From the NCBI RefSeq assembly GCF_041320705.1, contig NZ_JBGGTQ010000006.1:186001-250000 (forward strand): DNA of 64,000 nt, read 5' to 3'. The position numbers and the translations under genes were made by a program. The notes under the pieces are model-generated. The model worked only from the letters and a program-made list of their open reading frames with translations. It did no database searches and had not been told where the DNA came from. The number at the start of each line of letters is the position of its first letter. Positions within the stretch are counted from its first letter, which is position 1. This DNA comes from Kineococcus mangrovi. GTDB taxonomy: Bacteria; Actinomycetota; Actinomycetes; Actinomycetales; Kineococcaceae. Below are positions 26,401-33,563 of this stretch, piece by piece.

Positions 26401-27072
26401 GCGGAGAACTCCGTCGGGATCGGTGGCGCGTACCTGTGCGTCTACGGCATGGAGGGCCCCGGCGGGTACCAGTTCGTCGGACGGACCACCCAGGTCTGGA
26501 ACCGCTTCCGCCGCGGCGGGTTGTTCGAGGACGACCCCTGGGCCCTGCGGTTCTTCGACCGCATCGAGTGGTACCCCGTCTCCGCCGAGGAACTCCTCGA
26601 CCTGCGCGCCGAGACCGACGCCGGCCGCGGTCACGTCGAGACCGAGGAGGGGGAGTTCTCCCTCGCCGAGCACGAGGCGTTCCTCGCGGCGAACGCCGTC
26701 TCGATCGCCGCGTTCCGCGCGCGGCAGACGGCGGCCTTCGAGGCGGAGAAGGAGCGGTGGCGGGCGTCGGGCGAGTTCGACGTGCGGCCCGAACCCGCGC
26801 CGGCCGTCGCGGCCGGGCCCGTCGACCTGCCCGCCGGCGCGGTCGGCGTCCGAGCCCCGTTCGCCGCCACGGTGTGGCAGGTGTCCGCGGACGCCGGGGC
26901 CGCCGTCGGTGACGGGGACCGCGTGCTGGCGCTGGAGGCGATGAAGATGGAGACCGCCGTGACCGCCCCCGTGGAGGGGGAACTGCTCGAGGTGTACGTG
27001 AAACCCGGGGAGGCCGTCACGGCCGGCCAGGTGCTGTTCGCCGTCCGCCCCCTGGAAGGAGCGGTGGCGTGA
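23446..27072 (+). CDS. Urea/guanidine carboxylase (biotin-dependent)
   Basis: 1208 residues, full length. Biotin carboxylase domain first (LLVANRGEIARRVLRSA, ATP loop TGGGGGIGMQ, HVEVQVFGD, CSLQRRHQKVVEEAP, EVNTRLQVEHPVTE), then the allophanate-type carboxyltransferase domain related to KipI/KipA (VGVPPSGPMDPLSLREANLA, GGFGGHGGRALQAGD, LGDVYLGAP, TTKYNPARTWTAENSVGIGG). The C-terminal biotinyl domain has EAMKMET with Lys1167 as biotin site. It carboxylates guanidine or urea with ATP and bicarbonate. The two DUF1989 genes favour guanidine as substrate; the residues deciding urea versus guanidine were not checked. GTG overlaps the previous stop, and the stop overlaps the hydrolase gene. Confidence 0.93.
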   Translation: MTFDTLLVANRGEIARRVLRSARALGLRTVAVHSDADRAAPHVREADTAVRLGPAPARESYLRTDALVEAALATGAGAVHPGYGFLSENVEFARACEAAGVAFVGPTPEQITAFGSKHTARELAARADVPMLAGTGLLASAEEAVAAAEAVGLPVMLKATGGGGGIGMQACATAEQVREAYDRVVRLASANFGTAGVFLERLVRPARHVEVQVFGDGRGGVAVVGDRDCSLQRRHQKVVEEAPAPALPDHVRRRVAGTAADLVASVRYRSAGTVEFVYDPVREEAAFLEVNTRLQVEHPVTELAYGVDLVELMLRLARDGADDPVVRDALDREWTATGVAVEARVYAEDPAKQDAPCPGLVTNARFPEMSGVRVDGWVETGTEVTPFYDPLLAKVVAVAPGRDAALDLLGEALTECRVDGVVTNLGLLRSLVADLPLRSATHSTSTLDVGPSTGRDPDPRVDVLAPGAMTTVQDLPGRLGHWQVGVPPSGPMDPLSLREANLAVGNPPTAPGLEITATGPTLRFSTESVVCVTGAPATVTLDGVEVPQWEPVEVPAGGVLAVGTATGPGLRLALAVRGGIDVPRYLGSASTFTLGGFGGHGGRALQAGDVLRPGAPEGEGFTTIPGPVPAERRPEYTHDWLLAVTEGPHGAPDFFTRADLDEFYATDYEVHLNSARTGVRLDGPRPRWARPDGGEAGLHPSNIHDTPYAVGAVDFTGDTPILLGPDGPSLGGFVCPAVVTSGDLWKLGQLRPGDRVRFVPVREEHATAPRLRRTDLATAAGGGDGDDGVLARVPGTPARPAVTYRRDGDANVLVEFGDMVLDLGLRMRVHALLRALQEHRPAGVVDITPGIRSLQVHTDASVLRASRLVGLLRELDDALPPTSDLVVPSRRVRLPLSWDDPATHLAIERYVAGVRDDAPWTPSNIEFIRRVNGLDSLDDVFRTVFDASYLVLGLGDVYLGAPVATPLDPRHRLVTTKYNPARTWTAENSVGIGGAYLCVYGMEGPGGYQFVGRTTQVWNRFRRGGLFEDDPWALRFFDRIEWYPVSAEELLDLRAETDAGRGHVETEEGEFSLAEHEAFLAANAVSIAAFRARQTAAFEAEKERWRASGEFDVRPEPAPAVAAGPVDLPAGAVGVRAPFAATVWQVSADAGAAVGDGDRVLALEAMKMETAVTAPVEGELLEVYVKPGEAVTAGQVLFAVRPLEGAVA

Positions 27073-28748
27073 ACCCGCTGGAGCAGAAGGTCCGTCAGGC
27101 CTACGACCGCATCGCGCGGGCCGACCGGCCCGAGGTCTGGATCGCGCTGCGACCGGTGGAGGACGTCGTGGCCGAGGCCGCGTCGGTCGACCCGGACGCA
27201 CCGCTGGCGGGGGTGCTCGTCGCGGTCAAGGACAACATCGACGTCGCCGGCCTGCCGACGACGGCCGCCGCCCCGTCCTTCGCGCACCGGCCCGAGCGCG
27301 ACGCCACCGCCGTCGCGCGGCTGCGGGCCGCGGGCGCCCTCGTGCTGGGCAAGACGAACCTCGACCAGTTCGCCACCGGTCTCGTCGGGACGCGCAGCCC
27401 CCACGGTGCGGTGCGGCACGCGTTCGCCCCCGACCGGATCTCCGGCGGGTCGAGCTCCGGGTCCGCCGTCGCGGTGGCCCTCGGGTTCGTCGACGTCGCG
27501 CTCGGCACGGACACGGCCGGGTCCGGTCGCGTCCCCGCCGCCCTGCACGGGCTCGTCGGGGTGAAACCCACCCGCGGACTGGTCCCGACGACGGGTGTCG
27601 TCCCGGCGTGCCGCAGCCTCGACTGCGTCACGGTCTTCGCCCGGGACCTGCCCACCGCACGCCGCGTCGCGGAGGAGGTGTCCGGTCCCGACGGCCTCGA
27701 CCCGCTCGCCCGTGAGGACTCGCCCCTGCCGGCTCCCCCCGCACGGCCGCGCATCGCCGTCCCCGCGGCAGAACACCTGCGGGGCATGGCGGACGGGTGG
27801 GCCGAGGCGTTCACCCGGTACGTCGAGCGGGTGCGCGCCGGTGGCGCCGACGTCGTGGAGGTGGACGTCGCCCCGCTGCTGGAAGCAGCCGAACTCCTGT
27901 ACGGCGGGGCGTTCGTCGCCGAGCGGACAGCCGCCGTCGGCGCTCACATCGCCGAGAACGCGCACCTGGTGGGGACCGACCTCGACCCGACCGTCGCCGG
28001 CATCGTCCGCGCGGGGGAGGACGTCACGGCCGTGGAGGTGTTCCGCGACCTCGAACGCCTCGACGTCCTCGCCGCCCGCGCCCGGGAGCTGCTCGCCGGC
28101 ACGACCGCGCTGCTCACCCCGACGACGACGTGGCACCCGACGCTCGCGCAGGTGGCGGCCGACCCCGTGGGGGCCAACTCGCGGATGGGCCGGTTCACGA
28201 ACTTCGCCAACCTCCTCGACATGGCCTCCCTCGCGGTGCCCGCGGGGACGGTGGACGGGTTGCCGTTCGGCGTGATGCTGACGGGGCCGGCGTTCAGCGA
28301 CCGCACCCTCGCGGCGCTCGCGCAGCGGTGGGCGGACGCGGCCGTCGAGCTGCTCGTCGTCGGGGCGCACCTGTCCGGTCAGCCCCTCAACCACGAGCTC
28401 GTCGCGGCCGGCGCCACGCTCGTCGGGCCGGCCGCCACCGCCCCGCTGTACCGGCTCTTCGCCCTCGACACCGTCCCGCCCAAGCCGGGGATGGTGCGCG
28501 ACCCCGCCGGCGCCGGCGTGCAGGGCGAGGTGTGGCGGCTGCCGTCGTCGGGGTTCGGCGCCTTCGTCGCGGCGCTGCCGCAGCCCATGACGATCGGCGC
28601 GGTGACGCTCTCCGACGGTCGCGTCGTCCGCGGCTTCCTCGCCGAGCCCGCGGCCCTGGAGGGAGCGCGGGAGATCACCGCGGCCGGGTCGTGGCTCGCC
28701 GCCCGCGCCGCGCCGACCGGTGGGGCCGTGGCAGCATCGGCGGGGTGA
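27069..28748 (+). CDS. atzF: Allophanate hydrolase
   Basis: 559 residues. The amidase-signature domain carries the Ser-cisSer-Lys machinery: lysine in GVLVAVKDNIDVAG and the serines in ISGGSSSGSAVAVALG, plus GTDTAGSGRVPAALHGLVGVKPTRG. After about residue 460 comes the family's extra C-terminal domain (LFALDTVPPKPGMVRD, VWRLPSSGFGAFVAALPQPM). It splits allophanate into ammonia and carbon dioxide, the last step of the pathway. GTG start overlaps the carboxylase stop by four bases and its stop overlaps the TetR gene. Confidence 0.92.
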   Translation: MNPLEQKVRQAYDRIARADRPEVWIALRPVEDVVAEAASVDPDAPLAGVLVAVKDNIDVAGLPTTAAAPSFAHRPERDATAVARLRAAGALVLGKTNLDQFATGLVGTRSPHGAVRHAFAPDRISGGSSSGSAVAVALGFVDVALGTDTAGSGRVPAALHGLVGVKPTRGLVPTTGVVPACRSLDCVTVFARDLPTARRVAEEVSGPDGLDPLAREDSPLPAPPARPRIAVPAAEHLRGMADGWAEAFTRYVERVRAGGADVVEVDVAPLLEAAELLYGGAFVAERTAAVGAHIAENAHLVGTDLDPTVAGIVRAGEDVTAVEVFRDLERLDVLAARARELLAGTTALLTPTTTWHPTLAQVAADPVGANSRMGRFTNFANLLDMASLAVPAGTVDGLPFGVMLTGPAFSDRTLAALAQRWADAAVELLVVGAHLSGQPLNHELVAAGATLVGPAATAPLYRLFALDTVPPKPGMVRDPAGAGVQGEVWRLPSSGFGAFVAALPQPMTIGAVTLSDGRVVRGFLAEPAALEGAREITAAGSWLAARAAPTGGAVAASAG

Positions 28749-29431
28749 GCGCACGGGCCGGGACGGGACGGGTCGGACGACCCCGCAGCCGGGGGGGCGC
28801 CGACGACGGCCGGACGCCGCGCCAGGAGATCCTCGACGCCGCGGCGGCGCTGTTCTCCGAGTCCGGTTTCGCGGCGACCTCGACGCGCGCCATCGCCGAC
28901 CGGGTCGGCATCCGGCAGGCCTCGCTCTACCACCACTTCGCGGGCAAGGACGAGATCCTCCTCGAGCTGCTCGAGGCGTCCGTGCGCCCCACCCTCGACG
29001 TCACGGGCGCGCTGCGCTCGCAGGCGCCGGACGCGGCGAGCGCGCTGCACGCCCTGGTCGTCGTGGACGTGGGGACGCTGCTGGCCGGTCCGCTGGGCAC
29101 CACCGCGCTGTACGTCGCGCCGGAGGTGCAGCAGCCGCGCTTCGAGCAGTTCCGCGAGCACCGCCGCCAGCTCGGCGAGGTCTACGCCGAGCTGGCGCGG
29201 GACGTCGTCCCGGCCGGGTTCCCCGTCGACGCGCACGTGCTCGGCCAGGTGTGCCTGCACCTGGTCGAGATGGCCGCGACCCTGCCCGGTGTCGACCAGC
29301 GGCCGCAGCAGATCGCCGCGGCCTGCCTCGGGGCCTGCGGCGTGACGGGGGACCGGCTCGCGGCGGCCGCGCGGGGCAGCGAGGACGTCCGCGCCGGCCT
29401 GTCCGCACCCGCCGGGGCCGGTCACCGCTGA
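28745..29431 (+). CDS. TetR-family regulator closing the guanidine/urea operon
   Basis: 228 residues. The N-terminal HTH is visible: EILDAAAALFSESGFAATSTRAIADRVGIRQASLYHHFAGKDEIL, a standard TetR recognition region. The C-terminal ligand domain (YVAPEVQQPRFEQFREHRRQLGEVYAEL) is unassigned. It is co-translated from the allophanate hydrolase stop, so the operon makes its own regulator; the inverted repeat at 20305-20340 is the likely site. No terminator-like hairpin was seen right after it. Confidence 0.88.
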   Translation: MSARAGTGRVGRPRSRGGADDGRTPRQEILDAAAALFSESGFAATSTRAIADRVGIRQASLYHHFAGKDEILLELLEASVRPTLDVTGALRSQAPDAASALHALVVVDVGTLLAGPLGTTALYVAPEVQQPRFEQFREHRRQLGEVYAELARDVVPAGFPVDAHVLGQVCLHLVEMAATLPGVDQRPQQIAAACLGACGVTGDRLAAAARGSEDVRAGLSAPAGAGHR

Positions 29432-29634
29432 CCCCACCCGGTGGTCAGGGCCGTTCGCGCTGGTCCGTTCAGGGTCATTCGGGCGACGCTCGGTGTGGAC
29501 GGGGTCGGTGCGTGCCGACACAGCAGGGGAGGTGAGACGCCCGGGCGGGTCACCACGACCCGTTCGACGACGACCACGACGTGGATCCCGGCCTCCCGGC
29601 CGGTCCGTCCACGCACACCCTGCGGAGGAGCGCG

Positions 29635-29934
29635 ATGAAGACCGTCCTGTCCATCGAGACGACGAGGCCGATCGGCGTGCGCGACCTCAACGGCTTCATC
29701 TCCGGGATCGCCGAGCGCGTCCCCGGCTGCTTCGTCTCCCAGGGGCCGAGCAGCCGCGGCAAGGTCACCGTCACCATCCTGTCGCCCCAGGCCGTGACCC
29801 TCGAGGTCGCCGAGCAGGTGCTGGAGGGCCTGCCGGACCTGTGCGACGCGATCAGCGGCATGTCGATGGAGGAGGCCACCCGCCGGCCCAACCCCCGCCA
29901 GCAACCCCGTCCGGCGGCGGCCCCCGTCGGCTGA
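29635..29934 (+). CDS. Small unrecognised protein
   Basis: 99 residues from ATG 29635, with GGAGGAG eight bases upstream, a strong ribosome site. The first 80 residues alternate beta-like and helix-like stretches (TVLSIETTRPI, RDLNGFISGIAERV, KVTVTILSPQAVTLEVAEQVLEGL), which could be a ferredoxin-like alpha/beta fold, but I do not recognise the family. The Pro/Arg/Ala-rich tail is probably disordered. The 203-bp gap before it (29432-29634) shows no clear promoter or terminator. Confidence 0.6.
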   Translation: MKTVLSIETTRPIGVRDLNGFISGIAERVPGCFVSQGPSSRGKVTVTILSPQAVTLEVAEQVLEGLPDLCDAISGMSMEEATRRPNPRQQPRPAAAPVG

Positions 29935-29939
29935 GGGCC

Positions 29940-30466
29940 CCGGCAGCACCGTCGTCGCAGCGGCCGGCGGGCGCGGACGCCGACGACTCGGTCCCGACCG
30001 AGCTCGGGTCCTACCGCTTCGACGACCCCGACGGCGAGGTGGGAACGGAGACGCACCTGCTCGCCACCGCCGACGGGCAGGTGCTGCAGGTGCCGCTGAC
30101 CTGCCGCGGCGCCCCGTGGTCGGCGCAGAGGACTCGACGATCACCACGATGACGCACACCACGCTCGGTGGCCGGTGGATCCACGACGGTTGCCACGACC
30201 CCGTGTCCGTGGACTCCCTCCTCAGCACCGTCGTGACCGGCGGCCGCGAGGCCGACCTGTACGCCGCCACCGAGCAGGGGCTGGTGCTGGAACCGGCCAC
30301 GACGCGTGTTCGTGGCAGCGGGTCCTCGGTCAGCGGTCTGGTCTCGACGGCACCGGTCGTCGACCACGACGGGACCACGACGACGATCGACGCTGGGGTG
30401 AGGATCGTCCTGCCGCGGGTCGTCGTCACCATTGCCGCGGCGGGGAACGGTCCCGCGCTGAGCAGC
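29940..30466 (+). pseudogene. Frameshifted remnant of a maltokinase N-cap-like conserved protein
   Basis: Two reading frames together spell one protein. Frame one (to about 30115) gives ELGSYRFDDPDGEVGTET, LLATADGQVLQVPLTCRGAP. The next frame (from 30116) continues GAEDSTITTMTHTTLGGRWI, HDGCHDPVSVDSLLSTVVTGGREAD and on to VVVTIAA. This order matches a conserved actinobacterial protein of the maltokinase N-terminal-cap type. The switch fits loss of one base near 30115. The usual N-terminus and start codon are missing, and the C-terminus decays where a copy of the intergenic repeat begins. So the gene is broken at three places. A sequencing error could explain the shift but not the missing ends. 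Confidence 0.65.
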
Positions 30467-30516
30467 CGAGCCATGACGGCGACGTCGCCTTCAGCGCGGG
30501 ACGACCGCGCGGTCCG
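30467..30516 (+). repeat. Intergenic repeat copy 0 (degenerate)
   Basis: Holds GACGGCGACGTCG-like and AGCGCGGGACGACCGCGCGG blocks in the same order as the full repeat described at 35481 and 36201, but with many changes. It lies at the decayed end of the frameshifted gene and before the 30.6 kb gene. The weakest copy of the set. Confidence 0.4.
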
Positions 30517-30569
30517 AGTGCGGCGCCGTGAGTGTGAACCTGGGCCTCTGCGGCCGGGCTCACCGCCCG

Positions 30570-30589
30570 CTCGCTCGATCACGAGCGAG
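30570..30589. promoter_or_regulatory. Perfect 8-bp inverted repeat at a start codon
   Basis: CTCGCTCG at 30570-30577 pairs with CGAGCGAG at 30582-30589 around ATCA. The right arm ends on the G of the proposed GTG start of the next gene. In RNA this hairpin would hide the start codon, and in DNA it could be an operator. No ribosome site is apparent upstream, so an alternative start (GTG 30625) remains possible. Confidence 0.45.
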
Positions 30590-31323
30590 TGAACGAGGAC
30601 GGCAGTGGCCGGCGCACCTGGGCCGTGGTCGAGACCGACCTGCTGCGCACCACCGCTGAGCAGGCCTGCACCGCTCTCCTGGACGTGATGGCCGAGGCGG
30701 CGCCGTGGGCCTGCATCGACGCGTGGAGCGACTACCGCGACGAGCTGCCTGCCGAGGTCGAGCACGCCCGGACCGCGCTGCGGCGCCTGCACGCCCATCG
30801 TGACGGCCGGGACACCGGCACGGGCATCGACATCGACCGCAGCGACCCCGCTCAGGAGGCGTTGCTGCGCACCTACGCGTCGTGGTCCATCCACGTGGAG
30901 CTGCTCCCGTCGGCGGAGCAGCAGGCACTGGCCACCTTCCACGACGGGGCGTCGTCCATCACCGCGGAACTGACCGACACCGAGGTCGAGCGCTTGCGCG
31001 AGCGGCTGGTGGGCGTGGCCTCGGTGGAGCGGCTGGAACGGCTGCACGCACCGGTGAGGGCGCCGCATGAGCAGGAGCGGTGGGGGCGTCAGGCGCAGCG
31101 GAAGCAGCAGTGGCTGGCGCGGCTGGGGTGGTCTCCGCGCCGCGACGACCGCCGGGAGGAGGAGCAGGGTGGGGAGCTGCTCTGCGCAGGGTGCGGGCAT
31201 CCGCAGGGTGCTCGTCCAGGGTCGAGTCAGCGCGACCTGGAGGTGTGCGCGGTGCGTGTCTACGAGGAGGATCACGAACTGCGGGACGAGTCGGGGATGT
31301 GCCGGCGAGTCCACCCCGGTTGA
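30589..31323 (+). CDS. Unrecognised protein with Cys pairs near the C-terminus
   Basis: 244 residues. The N-terminal 150 residues are helical and acidic (TTAEQACTALLDVMAEAAPWACIDAWSDYRDELPAEVEHARTAL cannot be assigned to a family), followed by a Gln/Arg-rich stretch. The last 50 residues have LLCAGCGHPQ and later VCAV and GMCRR cysteines, which might bind zinc. The start is uncertain: GTG 30589 lies in a hairpin, GTG 30625 is an alternative. It sits alone between repeat copies 0 and 1, the first of the modules in the accessory region. Confidence 0.55.
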   Translation: MNEDGSGRRTWAVVETDLLRTTAEQACTALLDVMAEAAPWACIDAWSDYRDELPAEVEHARTALRRLHAHRDGRDTGTGIDIDRSDPAQEALLRTYASWSIHVELLPSAEQQALATFHDGASSITAELTDTEVERLRERLVGVASVERLERLHAPVRAPHEQERWGRQAQRKQQWLARLGWSPRRDDRREEEQGGELLCAGCGHPQGARPGSSQRDLEVCAVRVYEEDHELRDESGMCRRVHPG

Positions 31324-31360
31324 TGCGAGTCACCGCACCGCGGGATGACCGTGACGTCGC
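31324..31360 (+). repeat. Intergenic repeat copy 1 (right half)
   Basis: Begins directly after a stop codon. GCGGGATGACCGTGACGTCG at 31340-31359 is the consensus right block. The hairpin arms CCGC (31333-31336) and GCGG (31340-31343) flank ACC. The left block is absent. It separates the 30.6 kb gene from the DUF3800-like gene. Confidence 0.8.
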
Positions 31361-31688
31361 CCGTGGCTCTTGATCATGTTGAGCGCCCTCGATAGGCGAG
31401 CCTTGAGCGGTAGCTTCGAGAGATGCTGGACACCGCCGTCGTTCCCAGCTCTTCGGTCCCGGCGTCGTGGCGCGGGTGGGCCGTGGTGCGAGGTGTCGAC
31501 TGCTGGAGGTGACCCGGTAGGTCGGCGCCCGATGGAGTCGGTGATGCTGTCGCGGTGCCTGCCCGAGCCGTCAGTTCCCTTCCGCGCGCCGACGGTGGTG
31601 CGTCGTCTCGACCGGCTCCGCAGGTGCTGACGCGGGCGCAGTCCTGGGCGCAGTTGCTGGTGTCGGCCTCGGTGCGGGGGTGGCGGCG
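31361..31688. other. Gap with no convincing gene
   Basis: About 330 bp between repeat copy 1 and the DUF3800-like gene. It is less GC-biased than the neighbourhood and has no reading frame with convincing codon use; the short frames present look random. TTGAGC elements around 31379 and 31412 could be promoter parts, but spacing to a minus-ten is unclear. It may hold the promoter of the next gene or decayed sequence. Confidence 0.4.
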
Positions 31689-32219
31689 GTGAGCGTGCAC
31701 GTCTTCGTCGATGAGACCAAGGCCAACGGACTGCTGGTCGCCGCCGCCCACGTCCAGCCTCGGCAGCTGGCCCCGACCCGCACCGTGCTGCGGGGACTGC
31801 TGCTGGCCCGGCAGGAGCGGCTGCACTTCACCAAGGAAGGCAAGGCCCGCCAAGGGCAGATCGCGGCGGCGTTGTGCCGCACCGGGGTCCTCGTCGACCT
31901 GTACGACGCGCGCGCTGTGACCGATCAGCGCCTGGCGCGGCGGCTGGTGCTGGAACGGCTCGTTGCCGACCTCGCGGTCGTGGGGGCGCACCGGCTGGTG
32001 CTGGAGCAGGACGACTCCCTGATGTCCAGTGACCGGCGGACCTTGCGGGCGGCGGTGCACCGGGCGGGAGTGGTCGATGAGCTGGTGTACGAGCACCTGC
32101 CCCCGCGTAGTGAGCCGCTGCTGTGGATCGCTGATGCGGTGGCGTGGTGCTGGACGCACGGCAGCACCTGGCAGGAGCGGGTCGGCCCGATCGTCGGTGA
32201 GGTCCACCGGCTGAGCTGA
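31689..32219 (+). CDS. DUF3800-like protein (putative RNase H-fold nuclease)
   Basis: 176 residues. The opening VSVHVFVDETKANGLLVAAAHV puts an acidic DE pair on the first strand, as in DUF3800 proteins, which have an RNase H-like fold. Later acids in LVLEQDDSLMSSDRRTLRAAV and WIADAVAW could complete a metal site. DUF3800 proteins are common in mobile and defence-related regions. GTG 31689 gives the compact N-terminus; an in-frame GTG at 31680 is an alternative. The family call is moderate. Confidence 0.6.
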   Translation: MSVHVFVDETKANGLLVAAAHVQPRQLAPTRTVLRGLLLARQERLHFTKEGKARQGQIAAALCRTGVLVDLYDARAVTDQRLARRLVLERLVADLAVVGAHRLVLEQDDSLMSSDRRTLRAAVHRAGVVDELVYEHLPPRSEPLLWIADAVAWCWTHGSTWQERVGPIVGEVHRLS

Positions 32220-32244
32220 GCGAGCAGGGCCCAGGCAGCGCGAA

Positions 32245-32304
32245 GCCCGGCTCACCCACCGTCCGGAAGGCTGCCGGGCCCACTTCGCATCCCTACGGGG
32301 ATGC
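32245..32304. terminator. Stem-loops between convergent genes
   Basis: Two hairpins follow the DUF3800-like stop: GCCCGG (32245-32250) with CCGGGC (32274-32279), and a tight one, GCATCCC (32287-32293) with GGGATGC (32298-32304) around TACG. There is no T-run. Because the next gene on the minus strand ends at 32432, these may terminate in both directions. Confidence 0.45.
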
Positions 32305-32380
32305 GCACCTGTCCAGTATCGGTCGCGATGACGGTAGGCACAAGCGCCGCCCTCAGCCCAGCCGCTCGGTCGCGTCGACA

Positions 32381-32408
32381 GCGCAGAGGCGGGATGACCG
32401 TGACGTCG
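32381..32408 (+). repeat. Intergenic repeat copy 2 (right half)
   Basis: GCGGGATGACCGTGACGTCG at 32389-32408 is identical to copy 1. The sequence before it (GCGCAGAG) has lost the hairpin arm. It lies between the convergent stops at 32219 and 32432, and still points to the plus strand. Confidence 0.8.
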
Positions 32409-32431
32409 CTGGAGGCTGGACCTGCTCGCGG

Positions 32432-32833
32432 TCAGTTCGGGGACCGTCGCAACAACCAGCGGCTGAGGCGGCGGTGCCAGCGCGACGCCTTCCAGTCGTC
32501 TTGAGCCGTGAGGTCGGCGGCAGTGAAGGCCTGGATCGCCGCGACGTCGGCGTCGACCAGCGCCGGGTGTGTGCGAGCCAGGGCCTGGCGTAGCGCGGGC
32601 AGGTCTCGGCGACCGGTCGGGGTCAGTTTCACGCGCAGGTCGGCGCGGGCGACCAGCTCGACGTCGATCTGAATGATCTCCCCGTCGTCGAACCAGGCGG
32701 TCTCCTCGTAGCTGCCCTCCTCGACGTCGATCGCTTCCATCCAGCCGGCTGCGGAGGGGAGGTCTACGAAGACGATGGGTTCTCGAGCGCCCTCCCCGTC
32801 GAAGACGATCACTGCGCGGGGTGGCTGCGTCAC
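32432..32833 (-). CDS. Unrecognised acidic small protein
   Basis: 133 residues if started at GTG 32833 (an in-frame GTG at 32851 overlaps the repeat). The first half reads like a compact domain (VTQPPRAVIVFDGEG, PIVFVDLPSAAGWMEAIDVEEGSYEETAWFDDGE); the second half is helical and ends in a basic tail (RWHRRLSRWLLRRSPN). The pattern of strands followed by the acidic loop resembles small immunity-type proteins, but no family can be claimed. Flanked by repeat copies 2 and 3. Confidence 0.6.
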   Translation of the reverse strand: MTQPPRAVIVFDGEGAREPIVFVDLPSAAGWMEAIDVEEGSYEETAWFDDGEIIQIDVELVARADLRVKLTPTGRRDLPALRQALARTHPALVDADVAAIQAFTAADLTAQDDWKASRWHRRLSRWLLRRSPN

Positions 32834-32845
32834 GCGTTCACGCTC

Positions 32846-32897
32846 GCGCACCGCTCGCGGGATGAGCGCGTGCGCGCGACCAGCGGGATGACCGGAT
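32846..32897 (+). repeat. Intergenic repeat copy 3 (two degenerate right blocks)
   Basis: Contains CGCGGGATGAGCGCGTGCGC and, 25 bp on, GCGGGATGACCG at 32883-32894. Two right-type blocks in tandem are also seen in the copies at 36.2 and 39.9 kb. It forms the gap between the divergent genes at 32833 and 32935. Confidence 0.65.
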
Positions 32898-32934
32898 GGT
32901 GGTATGGCCGGTACTACCCGGGTAGCATTCGCGT

Positions 32935-33153
32935 GTGAAGCTCAGCATCAGCCTCTCCGAAGCCGACGTCGCCGCCCTCGACGAACACGTCCGCGCGGCC
33001 GGTCTGCCGTCGCGGTCCGCGGCCGTCCAGCGGGCCGTCCGGGCACTGACCCACCAGCAGCTGGAGCAGGACTACGCGGCCGCGTGGAAGGAGTGGGACG
33101 ACTCCGGGGACCGTGAGGTGTGGGAGGGCGCCGGTAGTGACGGACTGCGCTGA
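32935..33153 (+). CDS. Ribbon-helix-helix antitoxin
   Basis: 72 residues with a classic RHH start: VKLSISLSEADVAALDEHVRAAG, strand then two helices, binding DNA as a dimer. The acidic tail (QQLEQDYAAAWKEWDDSGDREVWEG) is the segment expected to wrap around and neutralise the toxin. Its stop and the toxin's ATG overlap (TGATG), the usual toxin-antitoxin arrangement. Expected to repress its own promoter in the preceding gap, where repeat copy 3 lies. Confidence 0.9.
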   Translation: MKLSISLSEADVAALDEHVRAAGLPSRSAAVQRAVRALTHQQLEQDYAAAWKEWDDSGDREVWEGAGSDGLR

Positions 33154-33500
33154 TGCGCCGCGGAGAAGTTCGCCTCGTCGATTTCGACCCGGTTCAGGAC
33201 AGTGAGGCGAACAAGCGCCGACCAGCGGTCGTGGTCAGCAACGACCGGGCCAACGCGGCCGCCGAGCGTTCGGGGCGAGGGGTCGTCACCGTGGTCCCGG
33301 TGACCAGCAACACGGCCAGGGTGTTCCCCTTCCAGGTGTTGCTCGCGGCAGAGGACACCGGGTTGCACCTCGACTCCAAGGCTCAAGCCGAGCAGGTCCG
33401 CGCCGTGTCAGTCGATCGCCTCGGGCCGGCGCTGGGGCGGTTGCCGTTCAAGGCGCTGGACGCCCTCGACGACGCCCTGCGGCTACATCTGGATCTCTGA
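33153..33500 (+). CDS. MazF-family (PemK-like) endoribonuclease toxin
   Basis: 115 residues. RRGEVRLVDFDPVQDSEANKRRPAVVVSNDR is the MazF/PemK signature, with RRPAVVVS at the RNA-binding surface, followed by VVTVVPVTSNT and the ending SVDRLGPALGRL. It would cleave mRNA unless bound by the co-encoded RHH antitoxin. ATG at 33153 overlaps the antitoxin stop. The pair forms one module between repeat copies 3 and 4. Confidence 0.93.
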   Translation: MRRGEVRLVDFDPVQDSEANKRRPAVVVSNDRANAAAERSGRGVVTVVPVTSNTARVFPFQVLLAAEDTGLHLDSKAQAEQVRAVSVDRLGPALGRLPFKALDALDDALRLHLDL

Positions 33501-33522
33501 GGGTGGTGAGGAGAACGACCCC

Positions 33523-33546
33523 CATCGCGGGATGACCGTGAGGTCG
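33523..33546 (+). repeat. Intergenic repeat copy 4 (right half)
   Basis: GCGGGATGACCGTGAGGTCG at 33527-33546, one mismatch to the consensus. It sits between the convergent stops of the MazF gene and the first acetyltransferase gene, filling nearly all of that 63-bp gap. Confidence 0.75.
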
Positions 33547-33563
33547 CCGAGGTTCGTCGATGG

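Noticed and set aside
29432-29634. Promoter or terminator in the gap after the TetR gene
   Set aside because: No convincing hairpin, minus-ten/minus-thirty-five pair or palindrome was found; only a ribosome site for the following small gene is clear.
31370-31630. 86-residue frame in the gap after repeat copy 1
   Set aside because: No ribosome site, no family features, and codon choice unlike the neighbouring genes.
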